A stretch of 44,773 bases of DNA. Source: CAYUWH01 sp964448615 (GTDB lineage: Bacteria > Patescibacteriota > Gracilibacteria > Peribacterales > Peribacteraceae). This document shows, in pieces, positions 1 through 6,425 of the stretch (position 1 is the stretch's first letter; every line of letters begins with the position of its first letter). The translations under genes and the position numbers were made by a program. The stretch covers positions 1-44,773 of the forward strand of contig CAYUWH010000008.1 in the NCBI GenBank assembly GCA_964448615.1, written 5' to 3'. The notes beneath the pieces are model-generated. The model was given only the letters and a program-made list of their open reading frames with translations. It did no database searches and was not told where the DNA came from.

Positions 1-2
1 TC

Positions 3-95
3 TTTGAAAAAGAATGCGAGTTGAAAGTTGGCAATAATCGCGTCGTTCATGGTCATGCGTATACTTTGAACCAAGTAAAGATGGGAGTCTACTAG
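3..95 (+). CDS. C-terminal fragment of a gene cut by the window edge
   Basis: An open frame runs from the left edge to a TAG at 93-95 and gives about 30 residues ending in a mixed charged and polar tail (ending QVKMGVY). No start is visible because the gene begins outside the window. The fragment is too short to recognise a family. The composition looks protein-like (few rare residues, several charged ones), but the coding call rests only on the open frame. The stretch that follows (96-308) shows no convincing gene. Confidence 0.35.
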   Translation, partial: FEKECELKVGNNRVVHGHAYTLNQVKMGVY

Positions 96-308
96 TTTCT
101 GGGATTTTTGATGTGCCTTTCTTTTGCCTATGGATTTGGCGCCAACGCTGCTGCCCAAGCTTGTGAAAGGGAATCAATACTGGCAGAGTCAACACGGGTG
201 CGACCCATGAGGCGGGAATTGCCATTCCTGCCTTTGCTAGTATCCATGGATACTCAATTGCAACTTATCTGTCAGTATTCATTCCCCTTTCCGGTGCTTT
301 AAAGGAGC

Positions 309-716
309 TTAATTCGCAAGGATGTAATATCCTGGTTGCTTTGGATCAGGAATTATATGTGAATCCACTCGTAGTAGTTCTCTTCGTAGAAATCCCCAAA
401 CTGAATCAGGCGTCGTCTCCATATTTATTTCGTTGTTGAGATAATCTGAGATTTGTCTGCGATTTGCAGGGCCTCGTAGCAAGAATCGTACCACGCTGTT
501 GTAATAATCATCTCTCGTATACTTCTTCTCAGATTTTCTGGGACTTGTCTTGGGTGAACGGTCTTCAACCTCGACTTTGGTCGACAGGACTTCGCTTTGG
601 ATTGGGATGTCGAGCAATTTATTAACGTACTTGAGTTCCTCAATAAGAGCAGATCGATACTGCAGCAGTGGCTCCTGCACTTTGGCCTTTGCCGATGATA
701 GCCTCAGGTCCTGCAT
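309..716 (-). CDS. hypothetical protein with a possible winged-helix C-terminus
   Basis: A 135-residue protein of unknown function. The N-terminal half is helical and charged, the middle is Lys/Ser-rich (about residues 55-75), and the last 60 residues read like a small winged helix: a helix, a recognition-type helix (SDYLNNEINM), then a short strand region ending GYYILAN. The start at 716 is preferred over the longer frame (755) because a promoter fits it well: TTGTCA, 16-nt spacer, TAGGCT, then 7 nt to the ATG, giving a leaderless mRNA. The gene lies downstream of tyrS on the same strand, with its own promoter. A DNA-binding role is only a suggestion from the fold-like pattern. Confidence 0.6.
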   Translation of the reverse strand: MQDLRLSSAKAKVQEPLLQYRSALIEELKYVNKLLDIPIQSEVLSTKVEVEDRSPKTSPRKSEKKYTRDDYYNSVVRFLLRGPANRRQISDYLNNEINMETTPDSVWGFLRRELLRVDSHIIPDPKQPGYYILAN

Positions 717-723
717 GACCCGA

Positions 724-751
724 AGCCTACACCGAGAAGGACTTATGACAA
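724..751 (-). promoter_or_regulatory. promoter of the 309-716 gene
   Basis: On the minus strand -35 TTGTCA (746-751), 16-nt spacer and -10 TAGGCT (724-729). The last base of the -10 is 7 nt from the ATG at 716, so transcription should start at about the start codon. Confidence 0.5.
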
Positions 752-786
752 TCATCTGGGATATTCAATAGTCTTTATTGGTGGTC

Positions 787-1983
787 CTATATATTTTTTA
801 TCCTCACAAACTTCCTCTTCCCCACTTTCACAATCACCCCCTGCGCCAAGGCTTCGGGGGTCAAGCCCTCCCCTACTTTCGCTTCAATCGACGTCACGAC
901 TTCATCATTCACTTTGACGGCACCCTGTTCGATCAGACGGCGTCCTTCGGACTTCGAGGCGACGAGGCCTTCCGCAGCGAGGACATCGAGGAGGACACTC
1001 CCCTTCTCCGCCTTCACTTCCGGCATGTCGTCCGGCGTGCCACCCTTCGAAAAGACAGCGGTGAATTGCGACTCGGCGTGCACAGCAGCCTCGGCGCCGT
1101 GATACAGTGTGACGATTTCCTTTGCGAGGCGCATTTTGAATTCTTTCGGATTCGTTCCTTTCTTCATGGCTTTCTCCATCTCCTGCACTTCTTTCAGTGG
1201 AACATCTGTGCAGCACTCGAAGTATGCGGGCATCAAATCGTCCTTTACGCGCATCACTTTGCCGTACATGTCCCCCGGCTCATCATCCAAATAAATGCAG
1301 TTATCGTAGGTTTTACTCATTTTACGTCCATCCGTTCCTTCGAGAAGTTTGGTCGTTAATACAAATTTATCTCTTTTTCCAAATGCTTTTTGTAGTTTGC
1401 GTCCACAGAGCATGTTAAATAATTGATCATTCCCCCCAATCTCACAGTCGACATCAAGAACTACAGAATCATATCCTTGCATTAATGGATAGATAAATTC
1501 TAAAGGACTAAGATCCTCTCCCCGAGCCATGCGCTCCTTGAACATGTCGCGCTGAAGCATTTGCTGAATTGTAAAATGGCTGCCTATTTTGAAGAAATCT
1601 GCTGCGCTCAATTTTCCAAGCCATTCATCGTTATAACGCACTTCAACTTTATCAAAATCAAGGATTTTAGATGCCTGTTCTTTGTACGTTTTGAAGTTCT
1701 CTTTTACCTGTTCTTCAGTAAGTGGTACGCGCATAACATCACGTCCTGTAGGATCACCTGTCATGGCCGTATAACTTCCAACAAGAAAAATAGCATGATG
1801 ACCTGCATCCGAAAATGCCTTCAATTTCCGTAATGGTACCGAATGTCCAAGATGCAAATGTGCTCCTGTTGGATCAATGCCAAGATATACGCGCAGAGGT
1901 TTTCCGCTTTCTAATTTTTCCTTCCCTAATTCAGGAGGTACTAATTCCGAAACCGCGCGCGTCAGAAGGTCTGCGTTCTTCAT
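787..1983 (-). CDS. tyrS: tyrosyl-tRNA synthetase
   Basis: Charges tRNA-Tyr with tyrosine in the cytoplasm. The 398-residue protein has the class I signature HLGHS (about residues 44-48), the LGIDPTG segment just before it, a KMSKT loop (about residue 240) and a C-terminal S4-type RNA-binding domain (about 330-398), the usual order and length for bacterial TyrS. An in-frame ATG also exists at 1992, but it lies inside a TACAAT box (1991-1996) placed 7 nt before the ATG at 1983, so 1983 is the better start and implies a leaderless mRNA. A strong terminator (2012-2048) sits directly upstream, so read-through from the small transcripts before it may also feed the gene. The downstream neighbour is a small unknown gene. 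Confidence 0.95.
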   Translation of the reverse strand: MKNADLLTRAVSELVPPELGKEKLESGKPLRVYLGIDPTGAHLHLGHSVPLRKLKAFSDAGHHAIFLVGSYTAMTGDPTGRDVMRVPLTEEQVKENFKTYKEQASKILDFDKVEVRYNDEWLGKLSAADFFKIGSHFTIQQMLQRDMFKERMARGEDLSPLEFIYPLMQGYDSVVLDVDCEIGGNDQLFNMLCGRKLQKAFGKRDKFVLTTKLLEGTDGRKMSKTYDNCIYLDDEPGDMYGKVMRVKDDLMPAYFECCTDVPLKEVQEMEKAMKKGTNPKEFKMRLAKEIVTLYHGAEAAVHAESQFTAVFSKGGTPDDMPEVKAEKGSVLLDVLAAEGLVASKSEGRRLIEQGAVKVNDEVVTSIEAKVGEGLTPEALAQGVIVKVGKRKFVRIKNI

Positions 1984-1990
1984 GAACAGC

Positions 1991-1996
1991 ATTGTA
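1991..1996 (-). promoter_or_regulatory. -10 box for leaderless tyrS
   Basis: TACAAT on the minus strand, 7 nt before the tyrS ATG at 1983. No good -35 is visible; the T-tract of the upstream terminator occupies that position. Confidence 0.45.
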
Positions 1997-2010
1997 TCGG
2001 AAAGCAGGCA

Positions 2011-2100
2011 GAAAAAAATGGGGTCCTGCAGCGAGTTTGCAGGACCCCTCGCATCCCAATCTCCCAGTACTGGGACACTTCCTCTGCCCTCTACAGAGGC
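2011..2100 (-). ncRNA. candidate short leader or small RNA, unit 3 upstream of tyrS
   Basis: A TATACT box lies at 2107-2112 (minus strand), so a transcript would start near 2100 and end at the terminator at 2012-2048. Within it are a hairpin with CCTCTG and CAGAGG arms and the palindrome CCCAGTACTGGG. The -35 is weak (TTGCAA at a 19-nt spacing, inside the preceding terminator). This could be a tyrS leader under attenuation or an independent RNA. I looked for a T-box core and did not find one. Confidence 0.4.
2012..2048 (-). terminator. intrinsic terminator directly before tyrS
   Basis: On the minus strand a stem with GGGGTCCTGCA and TGCAGGACCCC arms (2020-2048), followed by seven T. It ends about 28 nt before the tyrS start and can act as an attenuator or close the small unit that starts near 2100. 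Confidence 0.85.
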
Positions 2101-2117
2101 GGCTGCAGTATAACACA

Positions 2118-2284
2118 CAAAAAATGGGACCTTGCAATTGAATGCAAGGCCCCGTACTTACCTGCCAGCTTCCTTCCTTCCTACCATCCTTCCGCGTTGC
2201 TGAACTCTTAGAGTGAAACGTCGCTTCCAATAACCCCCCGGTTTTTGAAAGCGATAGAAAGTAGAGGCTCGGAACGTCCGAACC
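2118..2284 (-). ncRNA. candidate small RNA, unit 2 upstream of tyrS
   Basis: Promoter on the minus strand: TTGCAT (2313-2318), 16-nt spacer, TATGGT (2291-2296). The predicted RNA starts near 2284 with a perfect 8-bp hairpin (GGTTCGGA paired with TTCCGAGCC around a triloop). It continues with an 8-bp hairpin (TCGCTTTC / GGAAGCGA) enclosing a GC-rich loop, then a purine-rich run of GGAAGG repeats, and ends at the terminator at 2119-2153. Length about 167 nt. No open frame with good features lies inside. The family is not recognised; 6S, SRP, T-box and RNase P signatures were not found. Confidence 0.5.
2119..2153 (-). terminator. intrinsic terminator of small-RNA unit 2
   Basis: Minus-strand stem with GGGGCCTTGCA and TGCAAGGTCCC arms (one G-U pair), followed by six T. 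Confidence 0.8.
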
Positions 2285-2290
2285 AAAGAC

Positions 2291-2318
2291 ACCATACTGT
2301 ATTTCTAGAAAAATGCAA
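2291..2318 (-). promoter_or_regulatory. promoter of small-RNA unit 2
   Basis: TTGCAT, 16-nt spacer, TATGGT on the minus strand, directly downstream of the unit 1 terminator. Confidence 0.5.
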
Positions 2319-2321
2319 TTT

Positions 2322-2445
2322 CCAGAAAAACCCCTGCCATCACCGAAGCGATGACAGGGGCCACACAAGGAGATGCGTCAGTCCAGTTCACCAATCCCAA
2401 GCTGTGATCTGACGCCCTTGGTCAGTCCTACGAGGGCTGACCAGT
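2322..2445 (-). ncRNA. candidate small RNA, unit 1 upstream of tyrS
   Basis: Strong promoter on the minus strand: TTCGCA (2474-2479), 17-nt spacer, TATACT (2451-2456). The predicted RNA of about 124 nt contains a hairpin with GGTCAG and CTGACC arms, a second hairpin with GCGTCAG and CTGACGC arms, an unpaired ATCTCCTTGTGTGG stretch, and a terminator capped by a C(UUCG)G tetraloop. The pyrimidine-rich single-stranded part could pair with a GGAG-type sequence. There is no coding frame of note. It is divergent from the pseudouridine synthase gene at 2510, whose promoter lies beside it. Confidence 0.55.
2326..2360 (-). terminator. intrinsic terminator of small-RNA unit 1
   Basis: Minus-strand stem with CCCCTGTCATCGC and GTGATGGCAGGGG arms around a UUCG tetraloop, followed by five T. 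Confidence 0.85.
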
Positions 2446-2450
2446 CTGCA

Positions 2451-2479
2451 AGTATACTCTCTCGGCGTTTGTCTGCGAA
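2451..2479 (-). promoter_or_regulatory. promoter of small-RNA unit 1
   Basis: TTCGCA, 17-nt spacer, TATACT on the minus strand. The -10 is part of the symmetric octamer AGTATACT, which reads as TATACT on both strands. Confidence 0.6.
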
Positions 2480-2509
2480 TATCGCGAAAAAACGGTATAC
2501 TGCAGCCAT

Positions 2510-3445
2510 ATGTCTTCTTGGAATGTCTCTTCCGCCGAGCGTCTCGACGCCTTTGTGACACGCGAGGGCGGATTCGTCAGCCGCGCACAGGCGCAACGCG
2601 TGATTGAAGAAGGATTGGTTGCGGTGAATGGCAAGACGGTGCTCAAATTGTCCTATCCGCTGAAGCCCGCTGATCAGGTGAACATGAAGCGGCTGCCGAA
2701 GCGAGAGGATACGGGCGCGATTGCGCCGAAAGATCTGAAGCTCAAGATTCTGTACGAAGACGATGCGTGCTTCGTGATCGATAAGCCCGATGGACTCGCA
2801 GTGCATCCCGGTGCGGGCATGGAGAGCGATGCGACAACGCTCCTCCACGGCATCGCGTATCTGTTTAAGAAGCAAAAGCTCCCCTTCTCTCTGGATGCCG
2901 TGCTCGTGCATCGCTTGGATCAAGAGACGACCGGCTGTTTGCTTGTTGCCAAAACGCAGGCGGCGCATGCGGCATTGCAGAAACAATTCGAAGCTCGCAC
3001 GGTCCAAAAATTCTATCTCGCGATCACGGCGGGTGTGCCCTCTCCCGCGAAGGCGACGATCGATGCGCCGATCGGGCGCTCTACCTCGAATAGAACAAAG
3101 ATGAGCATTTCCCGCGTGAGTGCGCCGCGCGATGCGAAAACATCGTATGTCGTGCTTTCGGAAGGCATGCACGCAGCGCTTCTTCTCTGCGAGCTGCATA
3201 CGGGCCGCACCCATCAGATCCGCGTGCACTTGCAGGCGATCGGCCATCCGCTTCTCGGTGATGAGAAATATGCGAATCAAACCAGTGAGCGTTTGACGGA
3301 GGAATATGAAATTCCCACCGTATGTTTGCATGCGTGGAAATTGACGTTCCGTTCCCCTGCCGACCACAACACGCATGAGGTCATCGCGCCGATTCCGGAT
3401 TTATTGAAATCGGTGATGGATGCATTGCGATTGAAAACGCCGTAA
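2510..3445 (+). CDS. RluA/RluD-family rRNA pseudouridine synthase
   Basis: Converts uridine to pseudouridine in structured RNA, probably 23S rRNA. The 311-residue protein starts with an S4 RNA-binding domain (about residues 10-65, SRAQAQRVIEEGLVAVNG) and continues with the catalytic domain carrying VHRLDQETTGCLL (about residue 130), where the Asp of HRLD is the family nucleophile, and HTGRTHQIRVHL (about 230). Order and length match RluD-type enzymes; RluA, RluB and RluD substrates cannot be told apart from the sequence. TATACT at 2496-2501 lies 8 nt before the ATG and there is no SD. It converges on the FecR-domain gene with only 6 nt between the stops. Confidence 0.9.
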   Translation: MSSWNVSSAERLDAFVTREGGFVSRAQAQRVIEEGLVAVNGKTVLKLSYPLKPADQVNMKRLPKREDTGAIAPKDLKLKILYEDDACFVIDKPDGLAVHPGAGMESDATTLLHGIAYLFKKQKLPFSLDAVLVHRLDQETTGCLLVAKTQAAHAALQKQFEARTVQKFYLAITAGVPSPAKATIDAPIGRSTSNRTKMSISRVSAPRDAKTSYVVLSEGMHAALLLCELHTGRTHQIRVHLQAIGHPLLGDEKYANQTSERLTEEYEIPTVCLHAWKLTFRSPADHNTHEVIAPIPDLLKSVMDALRLKTP

Positions 3446-3451
3446 ACGCGT

Positions 3452-5152
3452 TTAATACGTGACCGTGTATTCCATCGTGTCGATGATCTCATCTTTGGCG
3501 TTTCGTGCCACGATCCTATAGGTATTCGTTCCGCGCTTGAGGGTCTGGTATTCCACGCTCGCGATGTAATTCCAGGTCGTCTTTCCCGCTTTGTAGAGCT
3601 GGAGTTTGTACCCGTTCACCCACATGCTTGCGGTATCGGAGGAAGTGGTTCCTTCGAGAAGGAATTCGCTTCCCGTTGCAGTGTGCGCCATTCCTGCGGT
3701 CGGACCCGTCACCGCGATGGTGCCCGGAGCCAGTGGCGGATTCTTGGGCAGGACCGATTCATCGGCGATCGGGGCTGAGGATGCTTGCGCGCCTCCGCTG
3801 CTGACACTGCCTTCGGAGGTGGCGGGCAGCGTGCCGTCATCGAAGATGATGGTCAGTGTCACTGGATCACTCTTGTTTCCGGCTGCATCCAGTGCGTACA
3901 CGTTGTAGGTATTCGTACCCACTTGCATGTTCCCCAGTGCGTAACTTGCCAGATAGCTCCACGTGCCTTTGCCGGGCGTAAAGAGTTGCAGGCGATACTC
4001 GTTCACCATGATGCCGGCAGCGGAAGCATCATTGCTTCCACGCAGGACGATTTCTCTTTCCGTCGTGCGGTACGTTTCTCCCATTTTCGCGGGCGCCGTG
4101 ATCGTCGGAGATTTGACGAGGGATGCGGGCTTGCGCTTCACGCTGCGCTTGTTGGTCGCAATGACGGTATCCGTCACATCGAGGGCATCCACGTTAATCG
4201 CCACTTCGTCCTGATCCATGACCAAGTCTTGCGAGAATGTTCTGTTGGTGGCATCAAGCAGGGCGATCACGCCGTTGACACGCACTTTGCTGACCGCCGA
4301 CGATACCGTTCCTTGCACCGTCACTGTCGTACCCGGAAGCACCGCGCCGTTTGCCGGAGCTGTAACGGTGAGCACTTGGGTCACGGTCGGAGACCTTCCT
4401 CCCTCAGGACTTACAGCATCTCTGCTTGCGGTGACAAATTCTCCTCCTGCCATTTGCGCGGTCAGCGCGGAGCGATAGGCATACAAATCACCATCCGGGT
4501 TAAAGCCGCTGGGCAAGGAGAACTGTTGTCCTTCACCGATGACGATCGGCTTACTTGCGCCTTTTACCTGTACCGAAAGGCCGAGTCCTTCTGCGGAGTA
4601 GACAATCAATGATTCCGAGCTGATCGTTGCTTCCGTATCGCCGGGCAACGTGATGGTCAGTGCGGGGGTGGTGATGGTGCGACTGATGCTTCCTGAAAAT
4701 GCGGTGGCAGCAGGCGTCTTGACCCAAACGGATCCGCGTTCCAATTCAAGTTTAATTGCTGATTCTTCTTCGCCCATCACGCTTTCACTCACGGTCAGAT
4801 CGGTTTGTTCATCGAGCCGCAGTGTGCTTGTGTCAAAGAATGCCAGCGTGCCGTGCCCTTTGGTTCCGGTCGATACCTTATCGCCGGCATAGAGCGGCAC
4901 TCCCGTTTCCGTGCGTTTCATCAATCCCCCCTCGATCGATACGCTCACCGTGCTTCCTTTCTCCACCGATAGTGCGACGGCTTTCCGCTGCAGCGCGTTC
5001 CCTGCTCCGAAAAATGCGAGCACCACGCGCATCGTGTAAAAAAGGAGCAGTCCAATGATCACTGCCCAAACGAGCGTTTTGATCAGGCGCGGAAAAGCGG
5101 ATTCCTCTGCCAATGCGTACGGTCCACGTCGGAAGCGGTTGCGGCGGAACAT
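3452..5152 (-). CDS. membrane-anchored FecR-domain protein with Ig-like repeats
   Basis: A 566-residue surface-type protein. After a short basic N-terminus comes one membrane segment (about residues 28-50), so most of the chain is outside. Next is a FecR-like region (about 55-210) with the pattern of a charged strand, DKVSTG and LRLDEQTDL. Then come three Ig-like segments; the last two share a repeated phrase (YRLQLFTPGKGTWSYLASY and YKLQLYKAGKTTWNYIASV). No sigma factor or TonB receptor lies nearby, so a classical Fec signalling role is unlikely; a structural or adhesive surface role is inferred. The start at 5152 is chosen over 5212 because TTGCAA, 17-nt spacer, TAAATT ends 8 nt before it. 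Confidence 0.75.
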   Translation of the reverse strand: MFRRNRFRRGPYALAEESAFPRLIKTLVWAVIIGLLLFYTMRVVLAFFGAGNALQRKAVALSVEKGSTVSVSIEGGLMKRTETGVPLYAGDKVSTGTKGHGTLAFFDTSTLRLDEQTDLTVSESVMGEEESAIKLELERGSVWVKTPAATAFSGSISRTITTPALTITLPGDTEATISSESLIVYSAEGLGLSVQVKGASKPIVIGEGQQFSLPSGFNPDGDLYAYRSALTAQMAGGEFVTASRDAVSPEGGRSPTVTQVLTVTAPANGAVLPGTTVTVQGTVSSAVSKVRVNGVIALLDATNRTFSQDLVMDQDEVAINVDALDVTDTVIATNKRSVKRKPASLVKSPTITAPAKMGETYRTTEREIVLRGSNDASAAGIMVNEYRLQLFTPGKGTWSYLASYALGNMQVGTNTYNVYALDAAGNKSDPVTLTIIFDDGTLPATSEGSVSSGGAQASSAPIADESVLPKNPPLAPGTIAVTGPTAGMAHTATGSEFLLEGTTSSDTASMWVNGYKLQLYKAGKTTWNYIASVEYQTLKRGTNTYRIVARNAKDEIIDTMEYTVTY

Positions 5153-5160
5153 AGGAAATA

Positions 5161-5189
5161 AATTTATGGTTCTCTTCCGCAAATTGCAA
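5161..5189 (-). promoter_or_regulatory. promoter of the FecR-domain gene
   Basis: Minus strand TTGCAA (5184-5189), 17-nt spacer, TAAATT (5161-5166), then 8 nt to the ATG at 5152: a near-leaderless arrangement that fixes the start. Confidence 0.6.
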
Positions 5190-5235
5190 GAAAGGAATTG
5201 CCGTTCGAACACATTCTTTAGGCTGTTGAGCTTTT

Positions 5236-5285
5236 AGCGGATAGCTTATAAAAAACTAAAAGCCAATTCCTAACAGCTATAAGCT
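5236..5285. repeat. AT-rich inverted repeat between two minus-strand genes
   Basis: Arms AGCTTATA (5243-5250) and TATAAGCT (5278-5285), surrounded by loose repeats of the word TAGC. It lies between the ATPase stop and the FecR-domain gene. It may form a hairpin, but there is no clean T-tract. Confidence 0.5.
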
Positions 5286-5287
5286 CA

Positions 5288-6358
5288 TCATGCGGTCACC
5301 CTCATCACTTCTTCCATCGTCGTGATGTTTTGCTTCACCAGCTCTTCGCCGAATTCGCGCATCAGTTTGTAACCGTCTTTCTTCGCCTGCTCTTCAATGA
5401 TGTGTTCCTGTTCCTGCGTGAGAATCAAGTCGCGAAGAGCGGGTGTGACGGTCACCAGTTCCGGCAGGACTCTGCGTCCTGCATATTGCTGCGGATTCTG
5501 CGGATCGAGCGTGCGTACCAAGCGTTGCGCCAACACGCCGCGCAGCGCGGGGGCGAACGTATACGGGCTTACGCCCATGGAGAGGAGGCGCGGAATCGCT
5601 TCGATCGCGGAGTTGGTGTGGAGTGTCGAGATAACCAAGTGTCCCGTGAGGGCGGCGTCGATTGCGGTTTGTGCGGTTTCCAGGTCGCGGATTTCTCCGA
5701 CGAGAATCACATTCGGATCATGACGGAGCACCGAGCGCAGACCGGCGGCAAAGCTGTAGCCGTGATCGTTGTCGATCTCACTCTGCACGATACCGGCGAT
5801 TTCGTATTCCACCGGATCCTCAAGTGTGATGATGTTGCGCTTCGTCCCGATCAAGGTGGAGAGAAGGCCGTAGAGCGTCGTGGTTTTTCCCGATCCAGTC
5901 GGACCGGTGACGAGCACGAGACCGTTGGGCAGGCGCACCAATTCCTCCAATTGCTCCCGCATCTCCTGTGGAAATCCCAGTTGCTCCAATGACAAAATAC
6001 CGCGCTTGGGATCGAGCAGGCGCAGCGTCAGCGTTTCTCCGAAGCGCGAAGGCAGCGTAGCCACGCGAATATTGATCACTCTTCCTTCTCGTTCCAGCGT
6101 GTACTGGCCGTCTTGGGGAACGTTCGCCACGTTCAATTTTAGCTTTGCCAAAAATTTCACCCGACGCATCAATTGTTCATAGTGAGCCGGGGAAAGTGGC
6201 GAAAGTGCCTCCAACATGCCATGGACGCGGATCTCGATGCGCACGTGATCTTTCTCCGGAGACAGGTGAATATCCGACGCGCCGACCTGCACGCAGTAAT
6301 CCTGCAGGCTAACCAGCAGCTGTTCCCCATCCAGAGCAGAAAAATCGGGATGATTCAT
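5288..6358 (-). CDS. GspE/PilB-type pilus or secretion ATPase without the zinc loop
   Basis: Hexameric ATPase that drives assembly of type IV pili or related filaments at the inner membrane. The 356-residue protein has ASDIHL near the N-terminus, Walker A GPTGSGKTTT (about residue 150), an Asp box, a Walker B region VILVGEIRD (about 218) and the His box TGHLVISTLHTN. The sequence LRGVLAQRLVRTL is typical of GspE/PilB rather than PilT. The tetracysteine zinc loop that normally follows it is missing: no Cys pair is present after the arginine finger region. The N-terminal N1 domain is also absent, so this is a short form. TAAAAT sits 6 nt before the ATG; AAGGAG fills that gap but is too close to be a normal SD. 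Divergent from the PBP gene. Confidence 0.85.
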   Translation of the reverse strand: MNHPDFSALDGEQLLVSLQDYCVQVGASDIHLSPEKDHVRIEIRVHGMLEALSPLSPAHYEQLMRRVKFLAKLKLNVANVPQDGQYTLEREGRVINIRVATLPSRFGETLTLRLLDPKRGILSLEQLGFPQEMREQLEELVRLPNGLVLVTGPTGSGKTTTLYGLLSTLIGTKRNIITLEDPVEYEIAGIVQSEIDNDHGYSFAAGLRSVLRHDPNVILVGEIRDLETAQTAIDAALTGHLVISTLHTNSAIEAIPRLLSMGVSPYTFAPALRGVLAQRLVRTLDPQNPQQYAGRRVLPELVTVTPALRDLILTQEQEHIIEEQAKKDGYKLMREFGEELVKQNITTMEEVMRVTA

Positions 6359-6425
6359 CTCCTTATTTTAGCATAAATACGGTTCTAGTGCTATCGTGCA
6401 CTCCCCTCTCCGCTGGTGTGTTTCC

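Noticed and set aside
108..302. 64-codon frame near the left edge
   Set aside because: No promoter or start signal and a composition unlike the other proteins.
2118..2284. SRP (4.5S) RNA, because of GGAAGGAAGG
   Set aside because: The flanking complementary strands needed for the SRP domain IV hairpin are missing; the purine run is unpaired in the simple fold.
2011..2290. T-box riboswitch before tyrS
   Set aside because: The conserved AGGGTGGNACCGCG core is absent, and three separate promoter-terminator units explain the region better than one long leader.
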